NCBI GenBank assembly: GCA_022823225.1
Contig: JAJDXM010000032.1
Coordinates: forward strand, 24,829 to 88,828
DNA: 64,000 nucleotides
From: Gemmatimonadota bacterium
GTDB lineage: Bacteria > Gemmatimonadota > Gemmatimonadetes > Longimicrobiales > Gaopeijiaceae
Direction of reading: 5' to 3'
Below the pieces are notes generated by a model. It worked only from the letters and a program-made list of their open reading frames with translations. It was not told the DNA's origin and made no database searches. Below are positions 18,309 through 28,192 of the stretch, in pieces. The position numbers and the translations under genes are program-made. The first letter of the stretch is position 1; each line of letters starts with the position of its first letter.

Positions 18309-19463
18309 ATGAGACAGTGCGGACGCGCAACAAGGTCTGAAGGCAAACGGTGTCTCAACCGACGGTTGTTGACAACGTGTATCGCAATCGCCCTGGTCGG
18401 CTGCGACGCTCCCGCCGACGTGACCGAGCCAGTCGGCGAGACGTTCGAGCCCTCCCTGACCGGATCCGCCCACGTGCCGTACAGCACGAGTGAGACTGTC
18501 GCCCTTCTCGACGAACAGACGGCCTGTACCATAGACACCTATGAAACGAAGATCGACTGTGTCGACATTTCAGGCGCGACGGTCGGACGCTTCGGAAACA
18601 AGGGTGAAGGTCCGGGCGAGTTTCTTGCCCCAGCGCGGGTCATTCGCGGGACCAATGGCTTGATCGGGTTTACCGACAGTTCGCGCCGGAGGTTCTTCGT
18701 GTTTACCAGAGCGGGGGAGTTGGTGGCGGAAGTGCCGTTGCACATGCTGAGCATCTTTGTTCCTGTTTCCTTCTCCGAGACCACGGTACTCGGCGCGTAC
18801 ACCGACGGATGGGGGCGAGGCATGTTCTCCGGTCACATGGGCGATGTCATGGCGGCCGCCGAGATCTCCCTCGCCACCGGTGACGTGGTAAGAGAGTGGA
18901 AGCCTGTAGGTGTGCCCGAGTTCCCGGAATGTGAACATGGTTTACCCTACTACGGTTTTCCTGCCGTCGGCGGCGCTGGAGACGATACCTGGGTGTTCAT
19001 GGGGTGTGGCGGCACAATGGGGTTTGTGGGACCGGGCGGCGATACCACCATGGTGCGCGCCCCCAGGTACTTCGCTGAACCCCCTGGCGACAGGGACGTG
19101 GGGGAATACCGTGATGGACTCATTGAGTTCCGACGACGAATTGGTAGTGACCCCGACGTTAGTGCCAGTGTCGAGAGGTTTTCCGAAACACCGAGATTGT
19201 ACCACCTCTCTCGCGGCCAGGAGACCTTCGACCGGCAGGGCCGCCTCTGGATTTCAACGAGGCGGGGCCGGATGGAGTCGTCGTTCATCGATGTTTACGA
19301 TGGCGTCGAGTTTGTCGGCACGGTCGAGGTCAGGGATCGCATGGTCGACTTCGACCTGTTCGAGGGGACCCTGGCTGTGTTGGTCGAACGCCAGGTCGGA
19401 CCGGATGACTCCGACGGGGTGCCGGATCGCGGAATCGACTGGTACGACCTGGGAGAGTTCTGA
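18309..19463 (+). CDS. 6-bladed beta-propeller lipoprotein
   Basis: 384 residues; signal LLTTCIAIALVGCDAP with lipobox LVGC. The propeller loop GNKGEGPGEF appears near residue 100, followed by FVFTRAGELVAEVPL and other repeat strands. Cysteines in CTIDTYETKIDC and CEHGLPYY may form disulfides. Base composition is visibly less GC-rich than the permease before it, as for other propeller genes here, hinting at separate evolutionary history. No enzyme motif is seen. It ends 31 bases from the convergent TonB-dependent receptor. Confidence 0.8.
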   Translation: MRQCGRATRSEGKRCLNRRLLTTCIAIALVGCDAPADVTEPVGETFEPSLTGSAHVPYSTSETVALLDEQTACTIDTYETKIDCVDISGATVGRFGNKGEGPGEFLAPARVIRGTNGLIGFTDSSRRRFFVFTRAGELVAEVPLHMLSIFVPVSFSETTVLGAYTDGWGRGMFSGHMGDVMAAAEISLATGDVVREWKPVGVPEFPECEHGLPYYGFPAVGGAGDDTWVFMGCGGTMGFVGPGGDTTMVRAPRYFAEPPGDRDVGEYRDGLIEFRRRIGSDPDVSASVERFSETPRLYHLSRGQETFDRQGRLWISTRRGRMESSFIDVYDGVEFVGTVEVRDRMVDFDLFEGTLAVLVERQVGPDDSDGVPDRGIDWYDLGEF

Positions 19464-19494
19464 GCTCAGGATAGAGCACGCCGCTACGCGCCCG

Positions 19495-22400
19495 TCAGAA
19501 CCGGATCCGCGCCCCCAGTTGCGCCCTCCGGGTGTCTCCCAGCCCGCTCCGGATCGCGCCATCGAAGTTGAAGAGCAGCGAGCCCTGGGCGGTGTCGAGC
19601 GAGTTGTCCGCGTTGGTCAGGTTGAAGACCTCGAAGACGGGTTCGATCGTGCGGCCGCCGCCGAGCGCGAACGGGCGCGACACCTTCACGTCCCAGGTGA
19701 AGAACTCGTTCTCGCGGCGCAGCGTGTTGCGCTCCAGGATCGAGCCGTCGGCGCAGAGCCGGTCCGATGGCTCGCTGGCGCGCGAACCCCGCTCCCCGCA
19801 GCTCTCCGAGACGGGCGACGCCGAGAGATACCGCACGATGTTGCTGAACGCGACCCGGCCGGGCAGCGCGAACGCCAGGTATCCGGTGGCCTTGTGGCGG
19901 CGGTCACGGTCGGACCAGCCGTATTCGGGCGCCAGGTTTGATGCGTCGGCATAGCGGAAGGTGAAGGGGTCGCGTTCGTTATCGTCGTCCGACCGGTCGA
20001 ATGACAAGGTGTAGCTGACGTCGAAGGTGAGGCGGCGACCGAGGGCACCCTGGCCGCGCAGCCCCGCGGTCAGCGCGTGGTAGCGGGAGCGCGCGGTGCT
20101 CTCGGCCACGGTGAGCGTGCCGATTCCCCCTCCGCCCGGGTGCGTGCCGATCCCGAAGGGCGACCCGAAGACGGCGTCGTTGCGGTTGACGAACCGGAAC
20201 AGGGCGTCGGTGCGCGCGTGCTGGTAGGAGAGACTCCCGGCGAGCCCTTGTGCGAGCTCGCGATCGAGGGCCGCCGCGAACGACCATGTCCGCGGAAGCT
20301 CAAGGTCCTTCGCCGTGGCGTGGATGTCGGGGAGGAAGGGCTCCGTCGTGCTCCCGTCGATGAGCTCGCCGATCGCGGGCGGACCCTGTCCCGGCAGGCC
20401 GAAGCTGCTGCGGAAGAAGATCTGCTGGAAGGCGCCGTTGGTGGTCACGCTCTGGGCGAAGACCAGGATCGGGATGCGCGAGTGGTAGGCGCCGGCGTTC
20501 AGCCGGACCACGGTGCGCTCGTCGCCGGTTACGTCCCACGCCAGGCCGAAGCGCGGCTGGAAGTTGTCCAGGTCGTCGGGGATCGCTCCGTCCGAGGGGA
20601 ATCGTGGATCGGAGAGGTAGGGGCCGAAAAAGGTGTCTTCCGGCTTCACGGTCACCGCCGGGTGCCAGGTCCCCTCCCAGCGCAGCCCCAGGTTCAGCGT
20701 CAGCCGGTCGCTCGGCTTCCAGGTGTCCTGCACGAAGAAAGCGAGCTCGTCGACGCCGAAGTCGCCTCTGCCCAGCCGTTCCGGCGCCACCCCCGGCACG
20801 GTCCCGGACTGGAGGTAGACGAGCACCGGCCCGGTGATGTCGGTGCCCTCCGGACAGCTCCCGGTCGCGCTGTCCGACCCATCCGAGCATGTCACATACC
20901 CGCTGCCGTGGGTCGCGAAGTTGATGAAACCATCGACCGAATCGAAGATGTAGCGCCCGTTCGCGAAGCCGATGAACTGCTGCGTGATCCCCGTCCGGTT
21001 GTACTCGGCGCCCGCCTTGAAGAGGTGCCGGTCCACCAGCCACGACCAGTTGTCCACGATCTGCAGGCGCGTGTCGTACGCCGGATCGATGGGGAGGAAG
21101 AAGGGGAGCCCGATGCGGAAGCCGTCGGCGAAGTCCATCCCGATGTCGGGGAAGGGGCGGCCGCCCAGGGCATTGAACTGCGGCGGCGCGGGAACGGTGG
21201 CGCGGGGCATGAGCGGGCCGTCGTACCAGCGCACCCGGTCCTCCCTGGCCCACTGCAGGCGCATCTCGTGCGACAGCGTGCTGCTGAGCAGCGACCGCCA
21301 GCTTGCGTTGAAGGCATGCGCCTCGTCCGTCTCGATGCCGTTGGCGGACAGCCCCCACGAGTCCACGTCGAAGGTCCCGTTGAGCTGCTCCGACCAGTTG
21401 TAGTTGTACTTGAAGGAGAGCTGGTTGCGCCCGTCGATGTGCAGATCGGCCTTGGCCAGCAGGGCGCGCGCGTCGTTGGTGCGGGTGATCGGTCCGAATT
21501 CGTCCTCGAAGAGCCCGGGCCACTGCGTGTCCAGGAAGCCACGCAGCTTCGCCAGGTTCGCCGGGTCGTTGACCAGCCGGTGGGTCTGCTTCGTCTCGGT
21601 CGCCGCCTGCTGGTCGTAGGCGACGAAAAAGAACGCCCGGTTCCGCACGATCGGCCCGCCGAGGGTGAAGCCGAACTGATAGCGGAAGAAGTCCGGCTCG
21701 CCCGCCTGCAGGCCCTCCGGGTACGCGGCGGACACCCCGTCCCACTGCCCGTAGTAGTGGGCCGAACCCTCCAGCTCATTGGTGCCCGACTTTGTGATTA
21801 CGTTCACAAACCCGCCGGCGGACCGCCCGAACTCGGCTGCGGCCCCCTGGTTCACCACCACCATCTCCTCGATGGCGTCTTGGCTGAAGGTGAAGGCCGG
21901 GCGCTGGCCGCCCCGCTGCTCGCCGAAGAAGGGGTTGTTGAAGTCGGCGCCGTCGACGATGAAGTTGTTGAAGATCCCGCGCTGGCCGCTGATGTTGAGC
22001 TCGTCGCCATCGGGACCCTGCGAGATCGCGACCCCGGGGGTGAGCAGCGCGAAGTCGAGGTAGTTGCGCCCGTTGTTCGGCAGCCCGTCCACGATCTCCT
22101 CCGACAGGCGCGTCGAGCTGGTGACGTCCTCGGTCTGCACGAGTTGGGCGCGCTCGGCCTCGACGGTGATGCCCGCGAGCCGGACCGCCTCGATGCGCAG
22201 CGTCAGCGCCAGCTCCTCGCCGACGCGCAGCACGAGGCCGGTGGCGGTCGCGGCGGAGAGCTGGCCCTCGGTGCGCGCGACGATGTCGTAGGTGCCGAGC
22301 GGGAGGAGCGGGCGCACGAAGGTGCCGGAAGGGGTGGTGCGCACGGTGGTGACGAGCCCGGTCTCGCGGTGCGTCATCTGGACGGTCGCGCCGGCGACGG

Positions 22401-22530
22401 CGGCGTTCGCGGGGTCCAGGACCACGCCCCGTATGACACCCGTGGTCGCCTGCGACTGGGCGGTGGCGGTGTGGGGCGGGGGGGCGATGGCGCCTGTGAA
22501 GGCCAGAAGGAGTGCGAGGCCGTGTCTCAT
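19495..22530 (-). CDS. TonB-dependent receptor with carboxypeptidase-regulatory-like domain (Oar type)
   Basis: 1011 residues. Signal peptide ending TATAQ, then a carboxypeptidase-regulatory-like domain (IRGVVLDPANAAVAGATVQ... SGTFVRPLLPLGTYDIVAR) at about residues 32-110. A plug domain follows, with GLPNNGRNYLDFALLTPGVAISQG and SGQRGIFNNFIVDGADFNNPFFG. The remainder is a 22-strand-type barrel ending in a beta-strand QLGARIRF with the terminal aromatic needed for outer-membrane insertion. Such receptors import large or scarce substrates, often peptides or glycans. It is divergent from an N-acyl-amino-acid-deacylase-like lipoprotein and a secreted S9 peptidase, and a dyad lies between them, suggesting a peptide or acyl-amino-acid uptake locus. 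Confidence 0.92.
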   Translation of the reverse strand: MRHGLALLLAFTGAIAPPPHTATAQSQATTGVIRGVVLDPANAAVAGATVQMTHRETGLVTTVRTTPSGTFVRPLLPLGTYDIVARTEGQLSAATATGLVLRVGEELALTLRIEAVRLAGITVEAERAQLVQTEDVTSSTRLSEEIVDGLPNNGRNYLDFALLTPGVAISQGPDGDELNISGQRGIFNNFIVDGADFNNPFFGEQRGGQRPAFTFSQDAIEEMVVVNQGAAAEFGRSAGGFVNVITKSGTNELEGSAHYYGQWDGVSAAYPEGLQAGEPDFFRYQFGFTLGGPIVRNRAFFFVAYDQQAATETKQTHRLVNDPANLAKLRGFLDTQWPGLFEDEFGPITRTNDARALLAKADLHIDGRNQLSFKYNYNWSEQLNGTFDVDSWGLSANGIETDEAHAFNASWRSLLSSTLSHEMRLQWAREDRVRWYDGPLMPRATVPAPPQFNALGGRPFPDIGMDFADGFRIGLPFFLPIDPAYDTRLQIVDNWSWLVDRHLFKAGAEYNRTGITQQFIGFANGRYIFDSVDGFINFATHGSGYVTCSDGSDSATGSCPEGTDITGPVLVYLQSGTVPGVAPERLGRGDFGVDELAFFVQDTWKPSDRLTLNLGLRWEGTWHPAVTVKPEDTFFGPYLSDPRFPSDGAIPDDLDNFQPRFGLAWDVTGDERTVVRLNAGAYHSRIPILVFAQSVTTNGAFQQIFFRSSFGLPGQGPPAIGELIDGSTTEPFLPDIHATAKDLELPRTWSFAAALDRELAQGLAGSLSYQHARTDALFRFVNRNDAVFGSPFGIGTHPGGGGIGTLTVAESTARSRYHALTAGLRGQGALGRRLTFDVSYTLSFDRSDDDNERDPFTFRYADASNLAPEYGWSDRDRRHKATGYLAFALPGRVAFSNIVRYLSASPVSESCGERGSRASEPSDRLCADGSILERNTLRRENEFFTWDVKVSRPFALGGGRTIEPVFEVFNLTNADNSLDTAQGSLLFNFDGAIRSGLGDTRRAQLGARIRF

Positions 22531-22665
22531 TCGTAGTTGCTCCCTGACTTGCGGGTCCGGAGCAACCTACTTCGATTGGACATCCTTCGGAATGCCGCAG
22601 CGCCATGACAACGCACGAGCACCGTACAGCAATGAGCGCGGCGAAAGCACCGGAAAGTATGGTTA

Positions 22666-22684
22666 ACATGACATTCTGTAAGGC
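22666..22684. promoter_or_regulatory. Recurrent 19-bp dyad, site C
   Basis: ACATGACATTCTGTAAGGC fits the left half and core of ACATNACANNNTGTNATGT perfectly; the right arm is degenerate at the last three defined positions. A TTTACAT half-site follows at 22689-22695. It sits in the 188-base gap between the TonB-dependent receptor (start 22530, minus) and the deacylase-like gene (22719, plus), so it could control both. Confidence 0.5.
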
Positions 22685-22718
22685 AGACTTTACATACCGG
22701 ACAGCTGAGGGACCTGGG

Positions 22719-24170
22719 GTGGCGTGGATGCTCCTGCCCCTGCTGCTGGTCGCAGCCTGCGGTCCCGCCCCCCATGATGTCGTTATCCTCCATGGGCGGG
22801 TCATGGACCCGGAGACGGGGCTCGACGCGCCGCGCCACGTCGGCATCACCGACGGCACGATCGCGGAGATCGGCGAGGAGCCTCTGCGCGGCCGCGACAC
22901 GCTGGACGCAACCGGGATGATCGTCGCGCCCGGGTTCATCGATCTGCACGCACACGGCCAGGACCCGGTCAGCGCCCGACTGCAGGCGCTCGACGGGGTG
23001 ACCACCGCGCTCGAGATGGAGGTGGGGGTCTACCCGGTCGCGCCCTGGTACGCGTCGCGCGAGGGCCGTGCCCTGATCCATTACGGCGCGACGGTGAGCC
23101 ACCCGGGAGCCCGAACCAGGCTCCTCACCGGGATCGACACGGGGCACCAGCCCACGCTGCCGCCCGGCCAGAACGAGTCGATGGGCTCGGATGTGATCTA
23201 CGAGGCGCTGGACGACGGGCAGGTCGCCGAGCTGGCGGCGCTGATGGAGGCGGGGCTGGCGGAGGGGGGGCTGGGATACGGCTTCGGGATCACCTACACC
23301 CCCGGCGCGACGCGCACCGAGATCTTCGATCTCTTCGAGTCGGCGGCGGCCCGGGAGGTCCCGGCGTATGTGCACCTCCGGAGCGCGGAGGGCGGCGGCA
23401 CGCTCGGCCCCTTCCAGGAGGTGATCGCGAACGCGGCCGCCACCGGCGCGTCGCTCCACATCGTCCATCTCAACTCGTCGGCCGGGGAAATGGCGGAACC
23501 GGCCCTGGGCATGATCCGGGGGGCCAGGGAGCGGGGCGTCGACGTGACCACCGAGGCGTATCCGTACACGGCGTCGTCCACCTTCATCGAGTCCGCTCTC
23601 TTCGATTCCTGGGTGGGGCTCGAAGACGCCGAGTACGCGCGCCTGCAGTGGCCGGGGCAGGCCGAGCGCCTCAACGCGCAGACCTTCGCCGAGTACCGCG
23701 AGCAGGGGGGCTGGGTGGTCATCCACGGCCGCAGCGAGGAGACCAGCGAGTGGATCGTCGCACAGCCGGACGTGATCGCCGCCAGCGACGGCATCCCGTT
23801 CCTGCATGTGGCGGTCCATCCGCGCGGCGCGGGGACTTTCGCGCGCATTCTGGGACACTACTCGCGCGACCGGGGCGTGATCGGCATGATGGACGCGCTG
23901 GCCAAGATGACGATCATGCCGGCGCGCCGGGTCCAGGGCGCCGCCCCCGCGATGGCAGCCAAGGGCCGCGTGCAGGTGGGCGCCGACGCCGACATCGCGG
24001 TCTTCGACCCGGAAACGGTGCTCGACATGGCCGACTACGACGCCCCGGCGACTCCGTCCCGCGGCTTTGCATTTGTGGTTGTGAACGGTGTGCCGGTTGT
24101 GCGGGACGGTGCCCTCGTCGAGGGCGTATTTCCCGGGCAACCCATCATGAGAGAAGGAGATGACCGATGA
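22719..24170 (+). CDS. Amidohydrolase, N-acyl-D-amino-acid deacylase-like lipoprotein
   Basis: 483 residues from a GTG that follows GAGGGA; the frame is open further up through the dyad to ATGs at 22659 and earlier. The signal MLLPLLLVAACGP has a lipobox. The amidohydrolase core shows the metal-binding FIDLHAHGQDP (H-x-H), the TALEMEVGV segment, YVHLRSAEG, IVHLNSS for the metal histidines and AASDGIPF for the catalytic Asp. The C-terminal GVPVVRDG strand closes the small beta-domain. D-aminoacylases release fatty acids or acyl groups from N-acylated D-amino acids. It overlaps the S9 peptidase start (ATGA) and faces the TonB receptor, suggesting peptide or acyl-peptide scavenging at the cell surface. 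Confidence 0.82.
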   Translation: MAWMLLPLLLVAACGPAPHDVVILHGRVMDPETGLDAPRHVGITDGTIAEIGEEPLRGRDTLDATGMIVAPGFIDLHAHGQDPVSARLQALDGVTTALEMEVGVYPVAPWYASREGRALIHYGATVSHPGARTRLLTGIDTGHQPTLPPGQNESMGSDVIYEALDDGQVAELAALMEAGLAEGGLGYGFGITYTPGATRTEIFDLFESAAAREVPAYVHLRSAEGGGTLGPFQEVIANAAATGASLHIVHLNSSAGEMAEPALGMIRGARERGVDVTTEAYPYTASSTFIESALFDSWVGLEDAEYARLQWPGQAERLNAQTFAEYREQGGWVVIHGRSEETSEWIVAQPDVIAASDGIPFLHVAVHPRGAGTFARILGHYSRDRGVIGMMDALAKMTIMPARRVQGAAPAMAAKGRVQVGADADIAVFDPETVLDMADYDAPATPSRGFAFVVVNGVPVVRDGALVEGVFPGQPIMREGDDR

Positions 24171-26234
24171 GGAATCCGAATCCCACCCTGGCGGCTCCGG
24201 CCCTCGGCGCCCTGGCGCTCGCCGTCGCCACACTGGCCGCGGCCCCCACCCCCGTCCCCGCCCAGCAGCCCCTCTCCCTCGAGCAGTACCTCGACATGGA
24301 GACGGTCTCGAACCCGCAGATCTCGCCGGACGGCACGCAGATCGTCTACACGCTGGGCTGGGTCGACAAGCTCGACGACCGGCGCGAGTCGTCGCTGTGG
24401 ATCATGAATGCGGACGGGACCCGGAAGCGGCGCCTTCTGAACGGAAGCGGCGCGCAGTGGTCGCCGGACGGCACCCGCATCCTCTTCACGGCGCCGGGAG
24501 AGCCCCGCGGCTCCCAGATCTTCGTCCGGCTGGATGGACGCGGAGGGCGCGGTCACCCCGGTCACCCGGCTCGAACGCAGTCCCTCCAACCCGCTCTGGT
24601 CACCCGACGGCGAGTGGATCGCGTTCACCAGCAGGGTGCCGGACCGGGCCGACTTCGCCGGGGTTTCGCTGCCCCGGAGGCCGGAGGGCGCGAACTGGGT
24701 CGGCGAGCCCAAGGTGGTGGAGCGGGCGGCCTACAAGCGCGACCGGCAGGGGTACGTCGACACCGGGTGGACGCACGTCTTCGTGGTCCCCGCGGGCGGC
24801 GGCACCCCGCGCCAGCTCACCGACGGCGACTGGAACCACTCCTCGATCCAGTGGTCGCCGGACGGCACCGAGATCTACTTCACCTCCTTCCGGGAAGAGG
24901 ACGCCGACCGCCCCGAACACTGGCAGGAGTCGGAGATCTACGCGGTTTCGGTGGCCACCGGAGACATCCGCCGCCTGACGAACCGCCGCGGCCCCGATGC
25001 CAGCCCAATGCCGTCCCCCGACGGCTCGCTGATCGCGTATACCGGGATCGACGCGCACCGCGACACCTACCGCAATCAGAAGATCCATCTGATGAACCGG
25101 GACGGGTCGGGCTCGCGGGTCATCTCGGGCGACTACGACCGGCAGTCGCGCGGGCTGATGTGGGCGAAGGACGGCAGCGGCCTCTACTTCAACGTCAACC
25201 GCGACGGGTACCGGCAGCTGCACTTCGTGTCGGTGGACGGCGGGGTTCGCGAACTCACCTCCGGCAAGCACCTCTTCGCTCTGTCTTCGTTCGCGGACGA
25301 CGGCACCGCCACCGGCGTCATCTCCACCGACCACGAGCCCGGCGACATCTACCGCTTCGACCTCTCCGCGCCCGAGAGCCCGGTGCGCCTCACCGAGGTG
25401 AACGAGGACGTCCTGGGCCACGTCGGCCTGGGCGAGGTCGAGGAGATCTGGTACGAATCGACGGACGGGTTCGACGTCCAGGGGTGGATCGTGAAGCCGC
25501 CCGACTTCGATCCGGCGCAGCGCTATCCCCTCATGCTCGCGATCCACGGCGGGCCCCACAGCATGTACAACGGGGGGTTCAACTTCGCCTTTCAGGAGCA
25601 CGCGGCGAACGGCTACGTCGTCCTGTACACGAATCCGCGCGGCTCAACCGGCTATGGCACCGAGTTCGCGAACGCGATCAACCACGACTACCCCGGCGCG
25701 GACTTCCCCGACCTTATGGAGGGCGTCGACGAGATGCTCGCGCGCGACTACATCGATGGCGAAAACCTCTTCGTCTACGGGTGCTCGGGCGGCGGGATCC
25801 TGACGAGCTACATCGTCGGCAACACCGACCGCTTCCGGGCGGCGTCCGCCAACTGCCCCATCGTGAACTGGATGTCGGCGATGGGGACGTCGGACGCGAT
25901 CACCTACCTGCGCACCTTCGAGAAGCCCTTCTGGGAGGACCCGGCCGAGTGGATCGACCGGTCATCGATCTTCTACGTCGGCAACGTGACCACGCCGACC
26001 ATGTTCCTGACCGGCGAGCGGGACCTGCGCACCCCGATGGCGCAGACCGAGGAGTTCTACCAGGCGCTCCAGTACATCGGCGTGCCGACCGTGATGATCC
26101 GCTTCCCGGACGAGTGGCACGGCACCAGTTCGCGGCCGTCGAACTTCCTGCGCACCCAGCTCTACCTGCGCAAGTGGTTCGAGAAGTGGGGCACGCACAG
26201 GGGGCCGATGACGAGCGACGGCGGGAGCGGGTGA
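24167..26234 (+). CDS. S9 family (prolyl oligopeptidase-type) peptidase, interrupted by a one-base frameshift
   Basis: Start ATG overlaps the preceding stop. Frame 1 gives a signal peptide (ending TPVPAQ) and TolB/WD-like propeller repeats (ISPDGTQIVYT, WSPDGTRILF) up to QIFVR. The frame then shifts at about 24530 (an extra C in CCGGCTGGATGG), and the protein resumes as WMDAEGAVTPVTRLERSPSN to the end at 26234. The C-terminal alpha/beta-hydrolase is complete: nucleophile in GCSGGGIL, acid in GERDLRTPMAQ, base in DEWHGTSS. Restored, it would be about 689 residues, a normal family length. The perfect continuation on both sides suggests either a sequencing error or a very recent mutation. Confidence 0.85.
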
Positions 26235-26294
26235 CGGTGGGCGGGGGGATGCTCGTGTGGGCGCAGCCGACGGAGATCGGGAAATGACGCGCCG

Positions 26295-27251
26295 GTGACG
26301 GTTACCCGCATCGGAGGCGGCGCCAGCATCGTCGACCTGCACCACCAGGGGCTCCCCGGCATCATCGGGGTGGGGGTGCTGGAGCTGGACGACGGGGTCG
26401 CGCTGGTCGATCCCGGGCCGGAGGCGCGGCTGGAGGCGCTGGGCGCGGGCCTGGCCGAAATGGGACACTCGCTGGAGAGCGTGCGCGCGGTCCTGCTCAC
26501 CCACATCCACCTGGACCACGCGACGGCGGCGGGCGCGATCGTGCGGGAAGCGCCCCGCGCCAAGGTCTACGTACACGCGGTGGGCGCGCCCCACATGGTC
26601 GACCCTTCGCGCCTGCTGGCATCGGCCGGGCGGATCTACGGCGAGAGGATGGCGGAGCTGTGGGGCGAGTTTCTGCCCGTGCCGCGCGAGTCGCTACGGG
26701 TGGTGGACGAGGGGGACACGGTCGTGCTGGGGGGCCGCCGAGGTGGCCACCAGCGTGGCCGCCGCTTTGAGGTGGCGTACGTTCCCGGGCACGCCAGGCA
26801 CCATGTGGCCTACTACGAGGCCGCTACGGCGACCGCGTGGGTGGGCGACGTGGGCGGGATCCGCATCGAGGGCGGTCCCGCGGTGCCGGTGACGCCGCCG
26901 CCGGATATCGACGTGGAGAGGTGGAAGTCCAGCATGGAGAGGGTGATGGCGTGGGGTCCCGAGCGGATCGTCGCGACGCACTTCGGCGCGTATGGGGACG
27001 TGGCCGCGCATTTCGCCGAACTGAGGGCGGGGCTGGATGCGTGGGCCGCGTGGGTGGGTGAGGGGGTGGGGGGCGGACGGGTGGGCCTGCCTGCCGATGA
27101 TGCGGAGCGGGCCAGCGCCTTCGCCGAATGGATCACCGCCGGGCTGCGAGAGCGAGTGAACGAGGACCATCTCGACCTCTACGCCACCGCCTCCGGGTTC
27201 CGGGATTCGTGGTGGGGGCTGGCGCGGTACTGGAGGAAGCGGGCGGATTAA
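26295..27251 (+). CDS. MBL-fold metallo-hydrolase
   Basis: 318 residues from GTG. The metal-binding motif is intact: LLTHIHLDHATAAG (H-x-H-x-D-H), then YVPGHARHHVAYY (third metal-site His), GDVGGIR (bridging Asp) and IVATHFGAYGDV near residue 235 (last His). The fold and spacing match the glyoxalase II/quinol-lactonase-like hydrolases; the substrate is not evident. No signal peptide is seen, so it is probably cytosolic. It follows the S9 peptidase by 60 bases and is the last intact gene before the disrupted island; its TAA directly abuts a decayed propeller fragment. Confidence 0.85.
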   Translation: MTVTRIGGGASIVDLHHQGLPGIIGVGVLELDDGVALVDPGPEARLEALGAGLAEMGHSLESVRAVLLTHIHLDHATAAGAIVREAPRAKVYVHAVGAPHMVDPSRLLASAGRIYGERMAELWGEFLPVPRESLRVVDEGDTVVLGGRRGGHQRGRRFEVAYVPGHARHHVAYYEAATATAWVGDVGGIRIEGGPAVPVTPPPDIDVERWKSSMERVMAWGPERIVATHFGAYGDVAAHFAELRAGLDAWAAWVGEGVGGGRVGLPADDAERASAFAEWITAGLRERVNEDHLDLYATASGFRDSWWGLARYWRKRAD

Positions 27252-27722
27252 CGATTCGCATCCGCACGAGGCCGGATGACCATCACGGTCGGGTAAAGGT
27301 CATACGTGACCAGGAACACTTGCCACTGCGGTCCCATGACGGCGTGGCTGGCCGGTTAGGGCAGGAACAACGATTTCAATTCAGATGGGTGCCACTGTTG
27401 AGATCGTACAGGTCAATCCAGTGTAGCTTGAGTCGCGTGTTTCCACCGAATAGCACCGCCAGCGTAGGCGGCAACGGCACCTTGAGCATTTTGGAGTAGC
27501 GGATAACAAGAGTGGCCGGATTTAGCGCCCGAGTCATCGGTGGCGTGTGCTGTTCGATCAGCCTCGGATAGTCGTCCGGGTTTCGACCTGCCAAAGAGTC
27601 AGCGTGTCCCCGCCTTCCTGAGCGACCGCCGGAGGCCCAGACATGAAGACCGCCAGAAACACGGCAATACCCGCCGCAAATGTTCCCGGACGGCCCGCTG
27701 GACACCGGCGTTGCGCCTTCAT
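27252..27722 (-). pseudogene. Decayed 6-bladed beta-propeller gene (start plus 3' part)
   Basis: On the minus strand an ATG at 27722, seven bases after GGAGG, begins a signal peptide (FAAGIAVFLAVFMSGPPAVAQ). The frame stops at 27558 after 54 codons. A different frame then resumes TLAVLFGGNTRLKL and DLYDLNSG, homologous to the C-terminal part of the intact propeller gene at 28627. It breaks again where five extra bases create a stop, then continues out of frame to the MBL gene's stop. The middle of the propeller is missing. This is a remnant of a paralogue, in opposite orientation to the intact copy. Confidence 0.75.
27253..27459 (-). repeat. Inverted copy of the propeller-gene 3' end
   Basis: The minus strand here matches plus-strand 29422-29631 at roughly 85 percent or better by eye, interrupted by a 5-base insertion. 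It covers the last propeller blade and the C-terminus. The pair forms an inverted repeat about 2 kb apart, flanking the intact redoxin-like/propeller gene pair. Confidence 0.75.
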
Positions 27723-28192
27723 CGGCGAACCTCCGTACTGCTGCGGGGCTCCTCGCGTGGTGCCGCAACGGCCCGATCGCGCATCTCGCGGACCCGCGCT
27801 TGACTCCTACAAAACCGTCGAACAGGGAGCGTTCCAAATCGGTCTCCAGCTCCGCGCGCGCCGCCGCAACCTTCGCGTCGTCGAACTCCCAGCCACGCCC
27901 GATCTCTTCGCCCCGGACTTCAGGCTCATCTCCCGCTGGAAACCGGCGCCGAGTTCAGGCTCACTCGCCGCTGGACAAGACACGCTGGACAAGACTCGCC
28001 CTTGCGGAATCAGGTCTAGGGGTGTATTCTTCCTACTCGGACTGGCTTGGTCTGGTGGTTCCTCGGAGACCACCGCAGATTGAGTCCACAAACACAACCG
28101 GGTCGAACCAAGGAGACCTAAGTCGTTGTGTGCCAAGACCTTTCGTGATCGCGAGGGCACGGTCGTCTTGATCGCTTGCCCGCTCGTGGTCC
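27723..28192. other. Gene-poor stretch in the island
   Basis: No coding frame here has recognisable protein features. A short direct repeat, GCTGGACAAGAC, occurs twice near 27970-27985, and the sequence becomes less GC-rich toward 28190. A promoter for the downstream pair must lie here, but I cannot point to a convincing one. Confidence 0.4.

Noticed and set aside
20077..22536. 819-codon plus-strand open frame antisense to the TonB-dependent receptor
   Set aside because: No domain, signal or ribosome site; long open antisense frames are expected in GC-rich genes. The minus-strand receptor has full domain structure.
24530..26287. C-terminal part of the long frame starting at 24167
   Set aside because: After the frameshift this frame is low-complexity Arg-rich; the real peptidase continues in the other frame.
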